Positions 7,159 to 17,082 of a stretch of DNA of 64,000 nucleotides are shown piece by piece. Location of the stretch: the NCBI GenBank assembly GCA_033344895.1, contig JAWPMN010000001.1:930001-994000 (forward strand). The letters run 5' to 3'. The notes beneath the pieces are model-generated. The model searched no databases. It was given only the letters and a program-made list of their open reading frames with translations, and had not been told where the DNA came from. Positions within the stretch are counted from its first letter, which is position 1, and each line of letters starts with the position of its first letter. The DNA comes from Alphaproteobacteria bacterium (GTDB lineage: Bacteria; Pseudomonadota; Alphaproteobacteria; UBA8366; Aestuariispiraceae). The translations under genes were made by a program, and so were the position numbers.

Positions 7159-9069
7159 TCACATCCGACTGTCCGGAGCCACATATACCGGCTCTCCGGC
7201 CAGCAATGCCGAACAGTCGACATCCTCCGCTTCACCGAGTTCCAGAAACGGCAGCGGATCGAGACCGCCGAGACCGACCGACGGGCTGCGGAACGGGCCA
7301 TGGACATGGACCGGTGCAGCCATGTCGATCAGGCTGAAATCCTTTGGGCGCGCCTCGATCTGCAGGTCCATTGATTGCCCGTTCAGATCGGCGTTGCCCC
7401 GCGCCAGCAAGATGGAATCGGACGTGTCGACGATCACCCGCTGCGCCGTCACCGCGCCGGCGTTGGCTTCGATCTCGGCACGCCCGCAACGGATGGGGAT
7501 GCGGGCATCCTCGGTGACCAGCACCGCCAGAGCCTCAATGACATCCACACCGGCCGCCTCTACGAGCAGTCCACTGATTGTTCCGTCACGCATGCCCAGC
7601 CAGCCGGACCCGTTCGCAGCAGCCAGCATCTCGGCAAGGCTCGCCCCCTGACCGTTCAGTTTCAGATCGCCGAAGAACCTACCGCCCATCTCATTCACGA
7701 ATTCGGTGTCCGTGAAGAAGGGTTTCAGGTTCAGTTCCTCAAACGTCGCTGCCAGCTCTGCGACCGGCACGGACGGCCGGGCATCCAGGATCAGCGCCGC
7801 ATCGACCCTGCCCTGTGCCACGGACAGGTTCAGCGGATCAATCATCGCGCGCCCGTCTTCAAGCACCAGATGTGCCTCCAGTTCCTCCAGAGGCAGACCG
7901 GGGGCGAGGATCTCCCTTCCGCTGAAGCGCACATCCATATCCATGGCATGCATCCGCTCCGTGTCGACGGGCGTGTCTGGAAAGACGCCTTGGCTTTCAT
8001 CATCCGCTGCCGCGCGCTGCGCCTCGTTGGCCGATTCGTCCGGGTCGGGTTCGGCCCCGATGAAACCGGCGAGGTCATCAAAATCCAAGCGTCCGGACAC
8101 CAGATCGCCCTGGAGTCGGGGCCGCTTTCCGGACGGATCGATCGACGCCTCACCCGATAGATCACTGTCGCCGACCCGCCCGTCGAACGCGGTCAGCCGC
8201 CAGACCGCGCCCTCCCGAGCGAGCCTCCCGGACAGGGCGTATGGAGGCGTATCCGGCAGCGGTATGCCGGTGATCAGATAGATTTCGGCCATGGTTGCGC
8301 CTTCGATTTGAAAGCGGGCGTCCAGTTGCCGGACGGCAAGCGGCTCCACCGCCGTGCCTTCGACCTCCAATTGGGTTGCCCCCGCCGCAATCCGGAGCGA
8401 AATCGGGTAAGGCCTGTCGGATTCCCGAAGATGTGCCAGAGACCCGCCGCGAAAGGCGACCGACACATCCCGGCCGGCAAGCGATCCGTCCAGCGACAGG
8501 GTCAGACCGTCGCTCTCCGCCGCTTCGCCGGTTGCGGTGGAAATTTGCCCCGTCAGGTTCATGTCTCGGATGGCATCCCGATAGGAAACCCGTCCATCGG
8601 AGACCTTCAACTGGCCGACAGTCGGGAATTCGTCCCGTTCATCCGGTGTGACCGCACCCGCAATCTCGTCACCAGGCCCGGCAAAGGACCAGTTGACCGC
8701 GCCCGATCCATCGCGTTCGAAGGCCAGAACAGGATCACCGACCGCCACGGACGGCAACACGATCCGCCCCCGGATCAATGGCGAGAGTTCGACCGCGATG
8801 TCCAGCGACCCGATATCCGCCATCCGGTCCGCGACGGCCCATTCCGCATTGCCGATTTCGATGTCTTCGGCGCGAATCCAGGTCGTCCAGCCCCACTCCA
8901 CGTCCATGCGGCCAATCGAGACGTCTCGATTGATCGACGCCCCGATCGCTTCAGCCAACTGACCCTTGATCCAATTCCAGTCGAACAGCAGCAATCCGAA
9001 ACTCGCAAAGACCAAGATGAATATCGGGGTCAGGAACAGACCGACGGCAATTTTCGCGCCTCTGGACAT
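7159..9069 (-). CDS. AsmA family protein
   Basis: This 636-residue protein has an N-terminal signal anchor (about 7-30, GLFLTPIFILVFASFGLLLF). The start of an AsmA N-domain follows (WIKGQLAEAIGASINRDVSI), then a long beta-rich body with repeated short strand motifs, and an AsmA_2-type C-terminal segment around the WLGMRDGTISGLLVEAAGVD stretch. AsmA-like proteins are anchored in the inner membrane, project into the periplasm, and are linked to outer-membrane biogenesis and phospholipid transport. The region around 340-365 (AEPDPDESANEAQRAAADDE) is a low-complexity acidic insert. It is monocistronic, between tRNA-Lys and the rod-shape operon. Confidence 0.88.
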   Translation of the reverse strand: MSRGAKIAVGLFLTPIFILVFASFGLLLFDWNWIKGQLAEAIGASINRDVSIGRMDVEWGWTTWIRAEDIEIGNAEWAVADRMADIGSLDIAVELSPLIRGRIVLPSVAVGDPVLAFERDGSGAVNWSFAGPGDEIAGAVTPDERDEFPTVGQLKVSDGRVSYRDAIRDMNLTGQISTATGEAAESDGLTLSLDGSLAGRDVSVAFRGGSLAHLRESDRPYPISLRIAAGATQLEVEGTAVEPLAVRQLDARFQIEGATMAEIYLITGIPLPDTPPYALSGRLAREGAVWRLTAFDGRVGDSDLSGEASIDPSGKRPRLQGDLVSGRLDFDDLAGFIGAEPDPDESANEAQRAAADDESQGVFPDTPVDTERMHAMDMDVRFSGREILAPGLPLEELEAHLVLEDGRAMIDPLNLSVAQGRVDAALILDARPSVPVAELAATFEELNLKPFFTDTEFVNEMGGRFFGDLKLNGQGASLAEMLAAANGSGWLGMRDGTISGLLVEAAGVDVIEALAVLVTEDARIPIRCGRAEIEANAGAVTAQRVIVDTSDSILLARGNADLNGQSMDLQIEARPKDFSLIDMAAPVHVHGPFRSPSVGLGGLDPLPFLELGEAEDVDCSALLAGEPVYVAPDSRM

Positions 9070-9181
9070 GGGGATGCCTTTCTCGCGGATCTGAATGACG
9101 CACCTTGGCGGAGCAAGCGCCGCGGGCGGTCATGTCATAAACGCGCAAGAGGCGTGTCGGTTTCAATTTTCGGAATGAATA

Positions 9182-10336
9182 TCAGGACTGGCTGTCACCC
9201 TGACGGCCGATCCGGACGTCGCGATGTACAAAGACATTCATGATCAGGCCGAACCCGAACATGACCGCCAGCAGTGCCGACCCCCCGTGGCTGACCAGTG
9301 GCAGGGGCAGGCCGACGACGGGAATGACCCCCATCACCATGGCTATGTTGATGAAGACATAGAAGGAGAAGGCGACGATGCAGCCCATGGCCAACAGGCG
9401 TCCGAACTGACTGCGTGACCTCAGAGCAATTCCGAATCCGTAGACCATCAGGATGAGATAGAGCCCCATCAACCCGATGCAGCCCAGCAGGCCGAACTCT
9501 TCAGCCAGCATCGTAAAGATGAAATCCGTCTGTTTCTCAGGCAGGAAGTTCAGGTGGCTCTGCGAGCCCTTGGTAAAACCGCGCCCGCTGATCCCGCCGG
9601 CGCCCATCGCAATCTTGGACTGAAGGATGTGATATCCCTTGCCCAGCGGATCGGATTCCGGGTCGAACAGAACCATGACCCGCTGTTTCTGATAGGGGTG
9701 CATCATGCCCCAGATGAACGGGCTGGCTGCTATGGCCGACATGCCGACCAGGGCAAATTTCCACCACCGCACGCCTGCAAGGATGAACATGCAGGCGCCG
9801 CCCCCCGCCATCACGACCGCTGTTCCCAGGTCCGGCTGACGGAGAATCAGGATCATCGGCGCGGCGATCAGCAGGCTGGGCACGACCAGATAGCTCAACC
9901 GCCCGACATCTTCATAAGACAGTTTGTGGAAATAGCGCGCCAACGCCAGGATCAGCGTGAATTTCATGAGTTCCGAAGGCTGGAAATTGCCGAAACCGAA
10001 GATCGGCAACCACCGCTCCGCCCCGCCCCGCATGGCGCCATAGACCTCGACCCCGACCAGCATCAGGAAGGAAATCCCGTAAGCAACATAGGCGTAGCGC
10101 AGAACCACGCGGATATCGATCACGGCAAGCACCAGCACACCGATTGCCGCAACGGAGTAGATAATAAACTGTTTCTTGGCCCACGGCTCCCAGGACCCGT
10201 TGGCGGCGGAATACTGCATGGCGATGCCGATCGCGACACACAGGCCGAGCAGCAGCCACATCGACCAGTTGATCTGCCAGATCTTCTGCGTCAGCGTCAT
10301 TTCGGGCTGCCGCAATTCACCGTGACGGATCGCCAT
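9182..10336 (-). CDS. rodA: Rod-shape-determining protein RodA (SEDS glycosyltransferase)
   Basis: This 384-residue polytopic membrane protein of the SEDS family polymerises peptidoglycan glycan strands together with PBP2 during cell elongation. It has about ten hydrophobic segments. SEDS-typical stretches include PIFGFGNFQPSELMKF, the extracytoplasmic loop with GRGFTKGSQSHLNFLPEKQTDFIFT, and the C-terminal VGLPLPLVSHGGSALLA. The frame stays open far upstream, but only because it overlaps mrdA in another frame. The ATG at 10336 shares a base with the mrdA stop (TGATG), so the pair is coupled. It is the last gene of the mreBCD-mrdA-rodA operon. Confidence 0.96.
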   Translation of the reverse strand: MAIRHGELRQPEMTLTQKIWQINWSMWLLLGLCVAIGIAMQYSAANGSWEPWAKKQFIIYSVAAIGVLVLAVIDIRVVLRYAYVAYGISFLMLVGVEVYGAMRGGAERWLPIFGFGNFQPSELMKFTLILALARYFHKLSYEDVGRLSYLVVPSLLIAAPMILILRQPDLGTAVVMAGGGACMFILAGVRWWKFALVGMSAIAASPFIWGMMHPYQKQRVMVLFDPESDPLGKGYHILQSKIAMGAGGISGRGFTKGSQSHLNFLPEKQTDFIFTMLAEEFGLLGCIGLMGLYLILMVYGFGIALRSRSQFGRLLAMGCIVAFSFYVFINIAMVMGVIPVVGLPLPLVSHGGSALLAVMFGFGLIMNVFVHRDVRIGRQGDSQS

Positions 10337-12312
10337 CAGCCGGCCCCTCCCGTCTTGATGCCAACCCCATCGGCGGTGACGTAGCCCTGCAGGCGCAACA
10401 CCTCCTCCAGCAGATCGCGCGCGATCGGGGCCGCGGCTCGGGACCCGCCCTCGGCATGTTCGACCACGACGGATACCGCATAGCGCGGGGCGTGGACCGG
10501 CGCGAAGCCGACGAACAGGGCATGATCCCGCAAGCGCCACGCGATGTCTTCACCCGACCGGATGCCCGCCTCCCGTTCAGCCTGGGAAATACGCCGAACC
10601 TGACTGGTCCCGGTCTTGCCGCCCATGGTGAAATCCGAAAACCGCAAGGTCGATTTGCGTGCGGTGCCGCGATCGCTGTTCACCACTGCGTTCATCGCAT
10701 CCAACAGGGTGGCAAGATGTTCATCCCGGAACCCGAGATCCTCGAACTCGGGTGCATTGCGATCCGGCAGCGGCCCGCCGGCCGCCACCGCCTCGGTCGC
10801 TTCCGCGAGTGTTTCGCCCGGCGGCATGTCACCGTCCTGGCCGGAATTGACGATCGGTTTCCCATGGCGGTCGAAGCCAGGCAGCGGATAGGCAAGGCGC
10901 GGGGTCACCGCCTTTCCGCCATTGACCAGTCGGGCCGTCATGACGGCAAGCTGAAGCGGCGTGGTCAGAACGAAGCCCTGTCCGATACCGACCACAAGAG
11001 TTTCGCCCATATGCCAGGGTTGGCCGCGCTTCTCGCGCTTCCACGCCCGCGTCGGAATCAGGCCGCCCCGCTCGCCCAGCAACTCGATACCGGTTTCCTC
11101 TCCGAGGCCCAGACGCTTGCAGACGGTGGCAATCCGGTCAACGCCGACCCGCCGGGCGACATCGTAGAACCAAACGTCGCAGGACTGTTCAATCGCGGTA
11201 TGCAGGTCCATGGAGCCATGGCCATGTCGCTTCCAGCAATGGAAGCGCCTGTCACCGAGTTCGACATGGCCCGGGCAGAAAACGGTGTGATCCGGCTGAA
11301 TGCCGTTTTCCATCGCCGCCAACGCGACGGCCATCTTGAAGGTCGATCCCGGCGAATACTGACCTGCGATGGCCTTGTTCGTCAGCGGACCATAGGGATT
11401 CTTGACCAGGGCCTGCCATTCGCTCGCCCCGATCCCCTCACTGAAGGCATTCGGGTCGTAGGAGGGGACCGACACCAGGGCAAGGACATCGCCGCTGTGA
11501 ATGTCCATTACGACGGCGGAGGCCGCTTTCTCGTTACGAAGCCGCGCACCGGCAAAGTCCTGCAGGCGCATGTCCAGGGTCAGCTTGACCTCTCGCCCGG
11601 GCTGCCCTTCCTGCCGATCGATCTCCCGAATGACCCGGCCGAGGGCGTTCACCTCGACCTTGCTGGTCCCGGCACTGCCGCGAAGGGCCAGGTCATAATG
11701 CTTCTCGATCCCATTCTTGCCGATCCGGAACCCCGGCAGATCCAATAGCGGGTCCCCGGTCTGTTCGGCTTCCGACACCGCCCCGACATAGCCGACGACA
11801 TGGGCCATGTGTTCCGAATAGGGATAGTGGCGGGTCTGACCGACATCGATGCTGACGCCCGGGAGATCCGGCTGATTGACCCCGATCCGGCTGACTTCCT
11901 GCCAACTCAGGTTCTCCGCGACCGTGATCGGCACGAAGGCGCGGCGGCTTTCGGTTTCGCGCAGCACCCGGGCCATCGTGTGCTCGTTGATGTCGATGAG
12001 TTTCGCCAGCTTTTCCAGGACCGCCTGAACGCCGCCGGCATTCTTCGCCTGCTCCCGCACCAGAACGACCCGATAGTTCTGGACATTGATCGCCAGGTAA
12101 TCACCGTTGCGGTCGGTGATGAAGCCGCGCGGCGGCGCAATCAGCCGAAAATTGATGCGGTTCTCTTCAGCCAGCGTCGCATAACGCTCGGACTCGACGA
12201 CCTGAAGGTAGTAGAGACGCCCACCGAGTCCCCCCATCACGAGACACTGCCCCCCCATGAACAGGGCGGCACGCCGGTTGAAAACCTTGGTCCGTGTCTT
12301 CTCTGGATTCAT
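10336..12312 (-). CDS. mrdA: Penicillin-binding protein 2 (elongasome transpeptidase)
   Basis: This 658-residue class B penicillin-binding protein crosslinks peptidoglycan during elongation as partner of RodA. It has a short cytoplasmic N-terminus and one membrane segment near 16-36, then the PBP dimerisation domain with the conserved APPRGFITDRNG stretch. The transpeptidase domain follows, with SPGSTFK holding the active-site Ser323 and Lys326, a YSC-like second motif (EQSCDVW) and the KTGT motif in MGGKTGTSQ. The length fits MrdA. It follows mreD after 18 bp and overlaps the rodA start by one base. Confidence 0.96.
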   Translation of the reverse strand: MNPEKTRTKVFNRRAALFMGGQCLVMGGLGGRLYYLQVVESERYATLAEENRINFRLIAPPRGFITDRNGDYLAINVQNYRVVLVREQAKNAGGVQAVLEKLAKLIDINEHTMARVLRETESRRAFVPITVAENLSWQEVSRIGVNQPDLPGVSIDVGQTRHYPYSEHMAHVVGYVGAVSEAEQTGDPLLDLPGFRIGKNGIEKHYDLALRGSAGTSKVEVNALGRVIREIDRQEGQPGREVKLTLDMRLQDFAGARLRNEKAASAVVMDIHSGDVLALVSVPSYDPNAFSEGIGASEWQALVKNPYGPLTNKAIAGQYSPGSTFKMAVALAAMENGIQPDHTVFCPGHVELGDRRFHCWKRHGHGSMDLHTAIEQSCDVWFYDVARRVGVDRIATVCKRLGLGEETGIELLGERGGLIPTRAWKREKRGQPWHMGETLVVGIGQGFVLTTPLQLAVMTARLVNGGKAVTPRLAYPLPGFDRHGKPIVNSGQDGDMPPGETLAEATEAVAAGGPLPDRNAPEFEDLGFRDEHLATLLDAMNAVVNSDRGTARKSTLRFSDFTMGGKTGTSQVRRISQAEREAGIRSGEDIAWRLRDHALFVGFAPVHAPRYAVSVVVEHAEGGSRAAAPIARDLLEEVLRLQGYVTADGVGIKTGGAG

Positions 12313-12330
12313 GACCGCCGCCCCCTTCCG

Positions 12331-12855
12331 TCACGCATCGGCATCGCGTGCCGGCACCAGCTTGTGCGCCTGGGACAGCAGCGCCGCCAGGGGTGGATAA
12401 AGAAGAATGGTCAGCAGCAACCCAATCGCTGCGCCTGTCGGATCAATCCAACGGCCGCTCAGGATGAAATTGGACAACCAGGACAGGAACGCCGCGCCGA
12501 TCGCGACCAGCATGAACCCCCACCAGACAACGCTGAAGCTCTTGCCGTGGAAAAAGCGCCGTTGAGAGACGACCACCAGGTAGGCCAGCAGCAGGACCAT
12601 CGACGTAACCCCGGGGGCGCCACCGGTCAGAAGATCCTGCAGCAGCCCAAGTAGCAGTATGAAGAAACCGTTCAACAGGTCCGGTCGATAGATCGTCCAA
12701 TAGTAGACGGCAATCAGCGTCAGCGATGGGGCAACCATCGCAGCCATGGGCAAACGCAGCGGGAGGGCGCTCAACAGGACGACCAGCAGCGTGCAGATCA
12801 GCGGCAGCAGCCCGCGCGCGAAATGATCCAGTCTGGAGAGAAATCCAGTTCTCAT
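12331..12855 (-). CDS. mreD: Rod-shape-determining protein MreD
   Basis: This 174-residue, very hydrophobic protein has five to six predicted membrane segments and fits MreD in size and position. MreD is the inner-membrane partner of MreC in the elongation complex. The reading frame could also start at an upstream TTG (12885), but the ATG at 12855 gives the usual MreD N-terminus (MRTGFLSRLDHFARGLLP). It lies between mreC and mrdA in the conserved order. MreD sequences are poorly conserved, so the call leans on the operon and the hydrophobic profile. Confidence 0.92.
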   Translation of the reverse strand: MRTGFLSRLDHFARGLLPLICTLLVVLLSALPLRLPMAAMVAPSLTLIAVYYWTIYRPDLLNGFFILLLGLLQDLLTGGAPGVTSMVLLLAYLVVVSQRRFFHGKSFSVVWWGFMLVAIGAAFLSWLSNFILSGRWIDPTGAAIGLLLTILLYPPLAALLSQAHKLVPARDADA

Positions 12856-12909
12856 CGTCCGTTCGATCCATCTGGTCCGGCGCAAGGTCCGGACATACCG
12901 CTGCCGCGT

Positions 12910-13755
12910 CTATTGCAGCACTCCGTCCAGGCCGAAATCCATCAGCCTGACAAGTTCCGGTCGTTCGTCGGCCGCATAGGGCTGAACCCGCACGCCGTTT
13001 TCATCCGCGCTGGAGATCACGCCGACCGGCAGACCGGGCGGAAACGCCCCGGCATCGCCTGACGTTACCACACGCTGACCCGGCGTCAGATCCGAATTCG
13101 CCGCGCCGTAGATCAACCGCGGAAAGGAAGTATTGTCGCCGGCCAGAATTGCCCGCGCCCGCGAATTTTCGATCACGACCGGGACCCGGCTATTCAGGTC
13201 GGTAATCAGCAGCACCCGTGACGATCTTTGCCCAACCTCGGCCACCCGGCCAATCAGACCGTCGCCGGTCACCGCCGCCTGCCCCTTCTGTGCGCCATCG
13301 CTGTGCCCGACATTCAGCACCAGAGAACGCACGAAAGTGCTGCCCATTCCGATAACCCGGCCCGTCACGAAGCGTTTCACATCCTCGCGTTCGAAGGTCA
13401 GCAGTTCACGCATCTGGATGTTTTCAACTTCCAGCCGGCGGGCGACCGCCTGCCATTGCTGCAGCCGCGCCACTTCCTGGCGCAGCCGGGCATTCTCCTC
13501 ATGCAGATGGGCAAGGTTCTTCACTTCGCCGACGACGTTGTTCACCGCGTCGACCGGACGGGTCAGCGTCTCCAGGATCGGTGCCGCCGCATCGGTAACC
13601 TGCGTACGCGCACGCTCGAACGCTTCCGGATCGGACCGCCCGAGAACCATAAGGGCAATGGAACTTCCGAGGAAAAGCGCGAAGAGCAGTCGCTGCGCCA
13701 GCGTGCGAAGCGGCTGCGCCGTTCTGATTTCAGGCCCTTTTGCGCGTTTCGCCAA
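12910..13755 (-). CDS. mreC: Rod-shape-determining protein MreC
   Basis: This 281-residue protein matches the MreC layout. There is a basic N-terminus and a single membrane anchor around 26-43. A coiled coil at about 75-105 (NLAHLHEENARLRQEVARLQ) follows, then a beta-rich periplasmic domain with GRVIGMGSTFVRSLVLNVG and TGDGLIGRVAEVG. MreC links cytoplasmic MreB to PBP2 and RodA. A 124-bp gap separates it from mreB upstream; no clear terminator is visible there, so co-transcription is likely. Confidence 0.95.
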   Translation of the reverse strand: MAKRAKGPEIRTAQPLRTLAQRLLFALFLGSSIALMVLGRSDPEAFERARTQVTDAAAPILETLTRPVDAVNNVVGEVKNLAHLHEENARLRQEVARLQQWQAVARRLEVENIQMRELLTFEREDVKRFVTGRVIGMGSTFVRSLVLNVGHSDGAQKGQAAVTGDGLIGRVAEVGQRSSRVLLITDLNSRVPVVIENSRARAILAGDNTSFPRLIYGAANSDLTPGQRVVTSGDAGAFPPGLPVGVISSADENGVRVQPYAADERPELVRLMDFGLDGVLQ

Positions 13756-13879
13756 GATGGCCCCCAGCCTCTACCAACCAGTCAACACCAACCAGACACC
13801 AAAACCCGGACCAACCGGAGCCCCCACCCGATCGTCCCACGGCGACTTTCGCGTCGGCCGGGGGAACCCGCGGCAGCGA

Positions 13880-14947
<1,068 letters not shown>

Positions 14948-15194
14948 CTAGCAATCCAGCCGCATGCCATGTCGCTTTTCAGCCATTGGATGCGGCGGCT
15001 CAACACCGCTGAAACCCGCGCGAAATGGAGCGTTGCGGCGCGCTCATACAAGCGTGTGACTTACGCCGATTCAGCCATTCCGGCAATTCTTTTCTCCTTA
15101 GGAAATCCGGCAAAAGTAAGGCATTTTCGGTTTATTCGCCCCATCGCGCGACCGAGCACGCGGAATCGCCGATTCGTCCCGCCGACCGGATCGA

Positions 15195-15797
15195 TCAGCG
15201 CTCCGTCACCGGCACTGCCGGACGGTCGTCCGTACGCAGGATGCCGAAGGTGTCGTGATCCTGCCAACGCCCGGCGATGCACAGATATTTGCGGGCGCGG
15301 CCTTCAAGCCGGAATCCGGATTTCAGAAGCAGGTTCCGGCTCGCCTCGTTGTGAACGAGACAGGCGGCTTCGATGCGGTGAAGGTTCAGCTTGCAGAAGG
15401 CGAAATCCAGAAGAATCTGAATGGCTTCCGTCATGTAACCCTTTCGCGAATGATCCTTCGCGATCCAGTATCCGACATTGGCCGATTCAACGACGCCCCG
15501 ACGCACATTTGCCAGGGTGATGCCCCCCAAAAGCTCGTCCGTCTTGTCGTCGACGATGAAGAAGCCGTACCCGATACCCGACCGCCATTCCTGCTCAACC
15601 CGATGCAGGCGCCGGCGAAAGGCACCCGGCGTCAGAGCATCCCGAGGCCAGGCCGGTTCCCAGGGTTCCAGGAAGGCTTTCGATCGGTCCCGAACCGCCA
15701 TCCATGCCGCCTGGTCCGACACACGCGGTGGTCGCAATGCGACGCGAGGGCCGGAATATCGACATCGCGGCAGGGAGTGTCGAAAGAATTGAAGCAT
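15195..15797 (-). CDS. GNAT family N-acetyltransferase (RimJ/RimL type)
   Basis: This 200-residue protein has the Gcn5-related fold. The pattern YWIAKDHSRKGYMTEAIQILLDFAF (about 112-136) is the acetyl-CoA-binding motif A/B region, followed by LNLHRIEAACLVHNEASRNLLLKSGFRLEG. RimJ/RimL-type members acetylate N-termini of ribosomal or other proteins. The ATG at 15797 lies 19 bp after the stop of the M16 peptidase gene and gives the usual N-terminal distance; upstream extensions overlap that gene in another frame. It ends the long co-directional run that begins at the cytochrome oxidase genes. The substrate is unknown. Confidence 0.9.
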   Translation of the reverse strand: MLQFFRHSLPRCRYSGPRVALRPPRVSDQAAWMAVRDRSKAFLEPWEPAWPRDALTPGAFRRRLHRVEQEWRSGIGYGFFIVDDKTDELLGGITLANVRRGVVESANVGYWIAKDHSRKGYMTEAIQILLDFAFCKLNLHRIEAACLVHNEASRNLLLKSGFRLEGRARKYLCIAGRWQDHDTFGILRTDDRPAVPVTER

Positions 15798-15816
15798 GTA
15801 TCGCGGGCTTGCTGTG

Positions 15817-17082
15817 TCAGGCTGCCCGCAAACGATCCGCGATACGGTCGTAACTTTCAAGCCGTGAGAGAGGTCCGATGGCCGAAACGGTCGGTCGGGA
15901 CGCGAAGATGCGTCGTGCAAGCGCCTGCAGTTCTGCCTTTCCGACACGTTCCACGGCGGCGACCTGTTCCGCCTCGTCGAGCGCGCGGCCATGTATCAGA
16001 ACCTGATTGCCGAGTTGATCGCATCGTCCGCCGGAGCTTTCCCGCGACATCAGGAGCGACGCCTTGACCTGGGTGATTGCGCGGGCGATCTCCGCATCGG
16101 TCAAGCTGTCCGCCAGCCCCAGGATCTCGTCGGTCATGACCGGCACAAGTTCGCCGACATCATCCTCTCCGGTTCCGGCATAGATCCCGAAAAGGCCGGT
16201 ATCGGCAAAGGTCCAGGCGAAGGAATAGATCGAATAGGCCAGCCCGCGCTCTTCCCGGATCGACTGAAACAGTCGGGAGGACATGCCGCCGCCCAACAGG
16301 GCGGAAAGGACGTTCGAGGTGTAGTAGTCGTTGTCGGCAAAGGAAGGCCCTTCGAAGCCGAGCAGCAGATGAACCTGTTCGCTGTCGCGGTTCAGCCTGT
16401 GTTCCCCGCCCTGATAATCGGCCTGCGCAATCTCCGTTTCCTGCACCGCCCCCAATGCCTGAAACTTCTCCTCCGCCAGGGCAAGGAACCGATCGTGATC
16501 GACGCCGCCAGCGGCGCAAAGAACCATGTTCTCACCGGCATAGCGCCGCGCCATGAAATCGCGAATGGAATCGCGCGGCATGCGCCGGACGGTTTCGGAT
16601 GTGCCCAGCACCGGCCGGCCCATCGATTGGTCCGGATAGGCCACTTCCTGGAACAGATCGAAGACAAGATCGTCCGGCGTGTCGTGGCACTGGCCGATTT
16701 CCTGCAGGATCACGCCGCGCTCGCGCTCCAGCTCGACCTCGTCAAAGGTCGGATTCTGCAGGATGTCGGCGACGATATCGACCGCCAGCGGCAAATCCTC
16801 GGCAAGGACCTTGGCGTAGTACGCTGTGTTCTCCCGGGCGGTATAGGCGTTCAGATAACCGCCGGCGGCCTCGATCTCCTCGGCAATCTGGCGGGCGGAG
16901 CGGGAACGGGTTCCCTTGAATGCCATATGCTCCAGAAAATGCGCGACACCATTGATTTCCTTGGGTTCCGCCCGGGCACCCGTGCCGACCCAGACGCCGA
17001 CACTGGCCGTACGCGTACCCGGCATGGTATCCGTGGCGACCCGCAGGCCGTTGGATAACGTGTCAATTCGGACCGAGCTCAT
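15817..17082 (-). CDS. M16 family zinc metallopeptidase (processing-peptidase-like)
   Basis: This 421-residue protein has the inverted zinc motif HFLEH (His48, Glu51, His52), followed by FKGT as in mitochondrial processing peptidase beta-subunits and bacterial PqqL/YmxG-type peptidases. The distal glutamate is expected in the ELERERGVILQEI helix around 125. The C-terminal half is the second, inactive M16 domain. Alphaproteobacterial genomes typically keep this gene directly after thrC, as here, with a 4-bp overlap. Its natural substrate is not established. Confidence 0.93.
   Translation of the reverse strand: MSSVRIDTLSNGLRVATDTMPGTRTASVGVWVGTGARAEPKEINGVAHFLEHMAFKGTRSRSARQIAEEIEAAGGYLNAYTARENTAYYAKVLAEDLPLAVDIVADILQNPTFDEVELERERGVILQEIGQCHDTPDDLVFDLFQEVAYPDQSMGRPVLGTSETVRRMPRDSIRDFMARRYAGENMVLCAAGGVDHDRFLALAEEKFQALGAVQETEIAQADYQGGEHRLNRDSEQVHLLLGFEGPSFADNDYYTSNVLSALLGGGMSSRLFQSIREERGLAYSIYSFAWTFADTGLFGIYAGTGEDDVGELVPVMTDEILGLADSLTDAEIARAITQVKASLLMSRESSGGRCDQLGNQVLIHGRALDEAEQVAAVERVGKAELQALARRIFASRPTVSAIGPLSRLESYDRIADRLRAA

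Noticed and set aside
9182-10540. A longer RodA starting 204 bp upstream
   Set aside because: The extra sequence is out-of-frame mrdA coding DNA with Arg/Gly-rich composition; the TGATG junction marks the true start.
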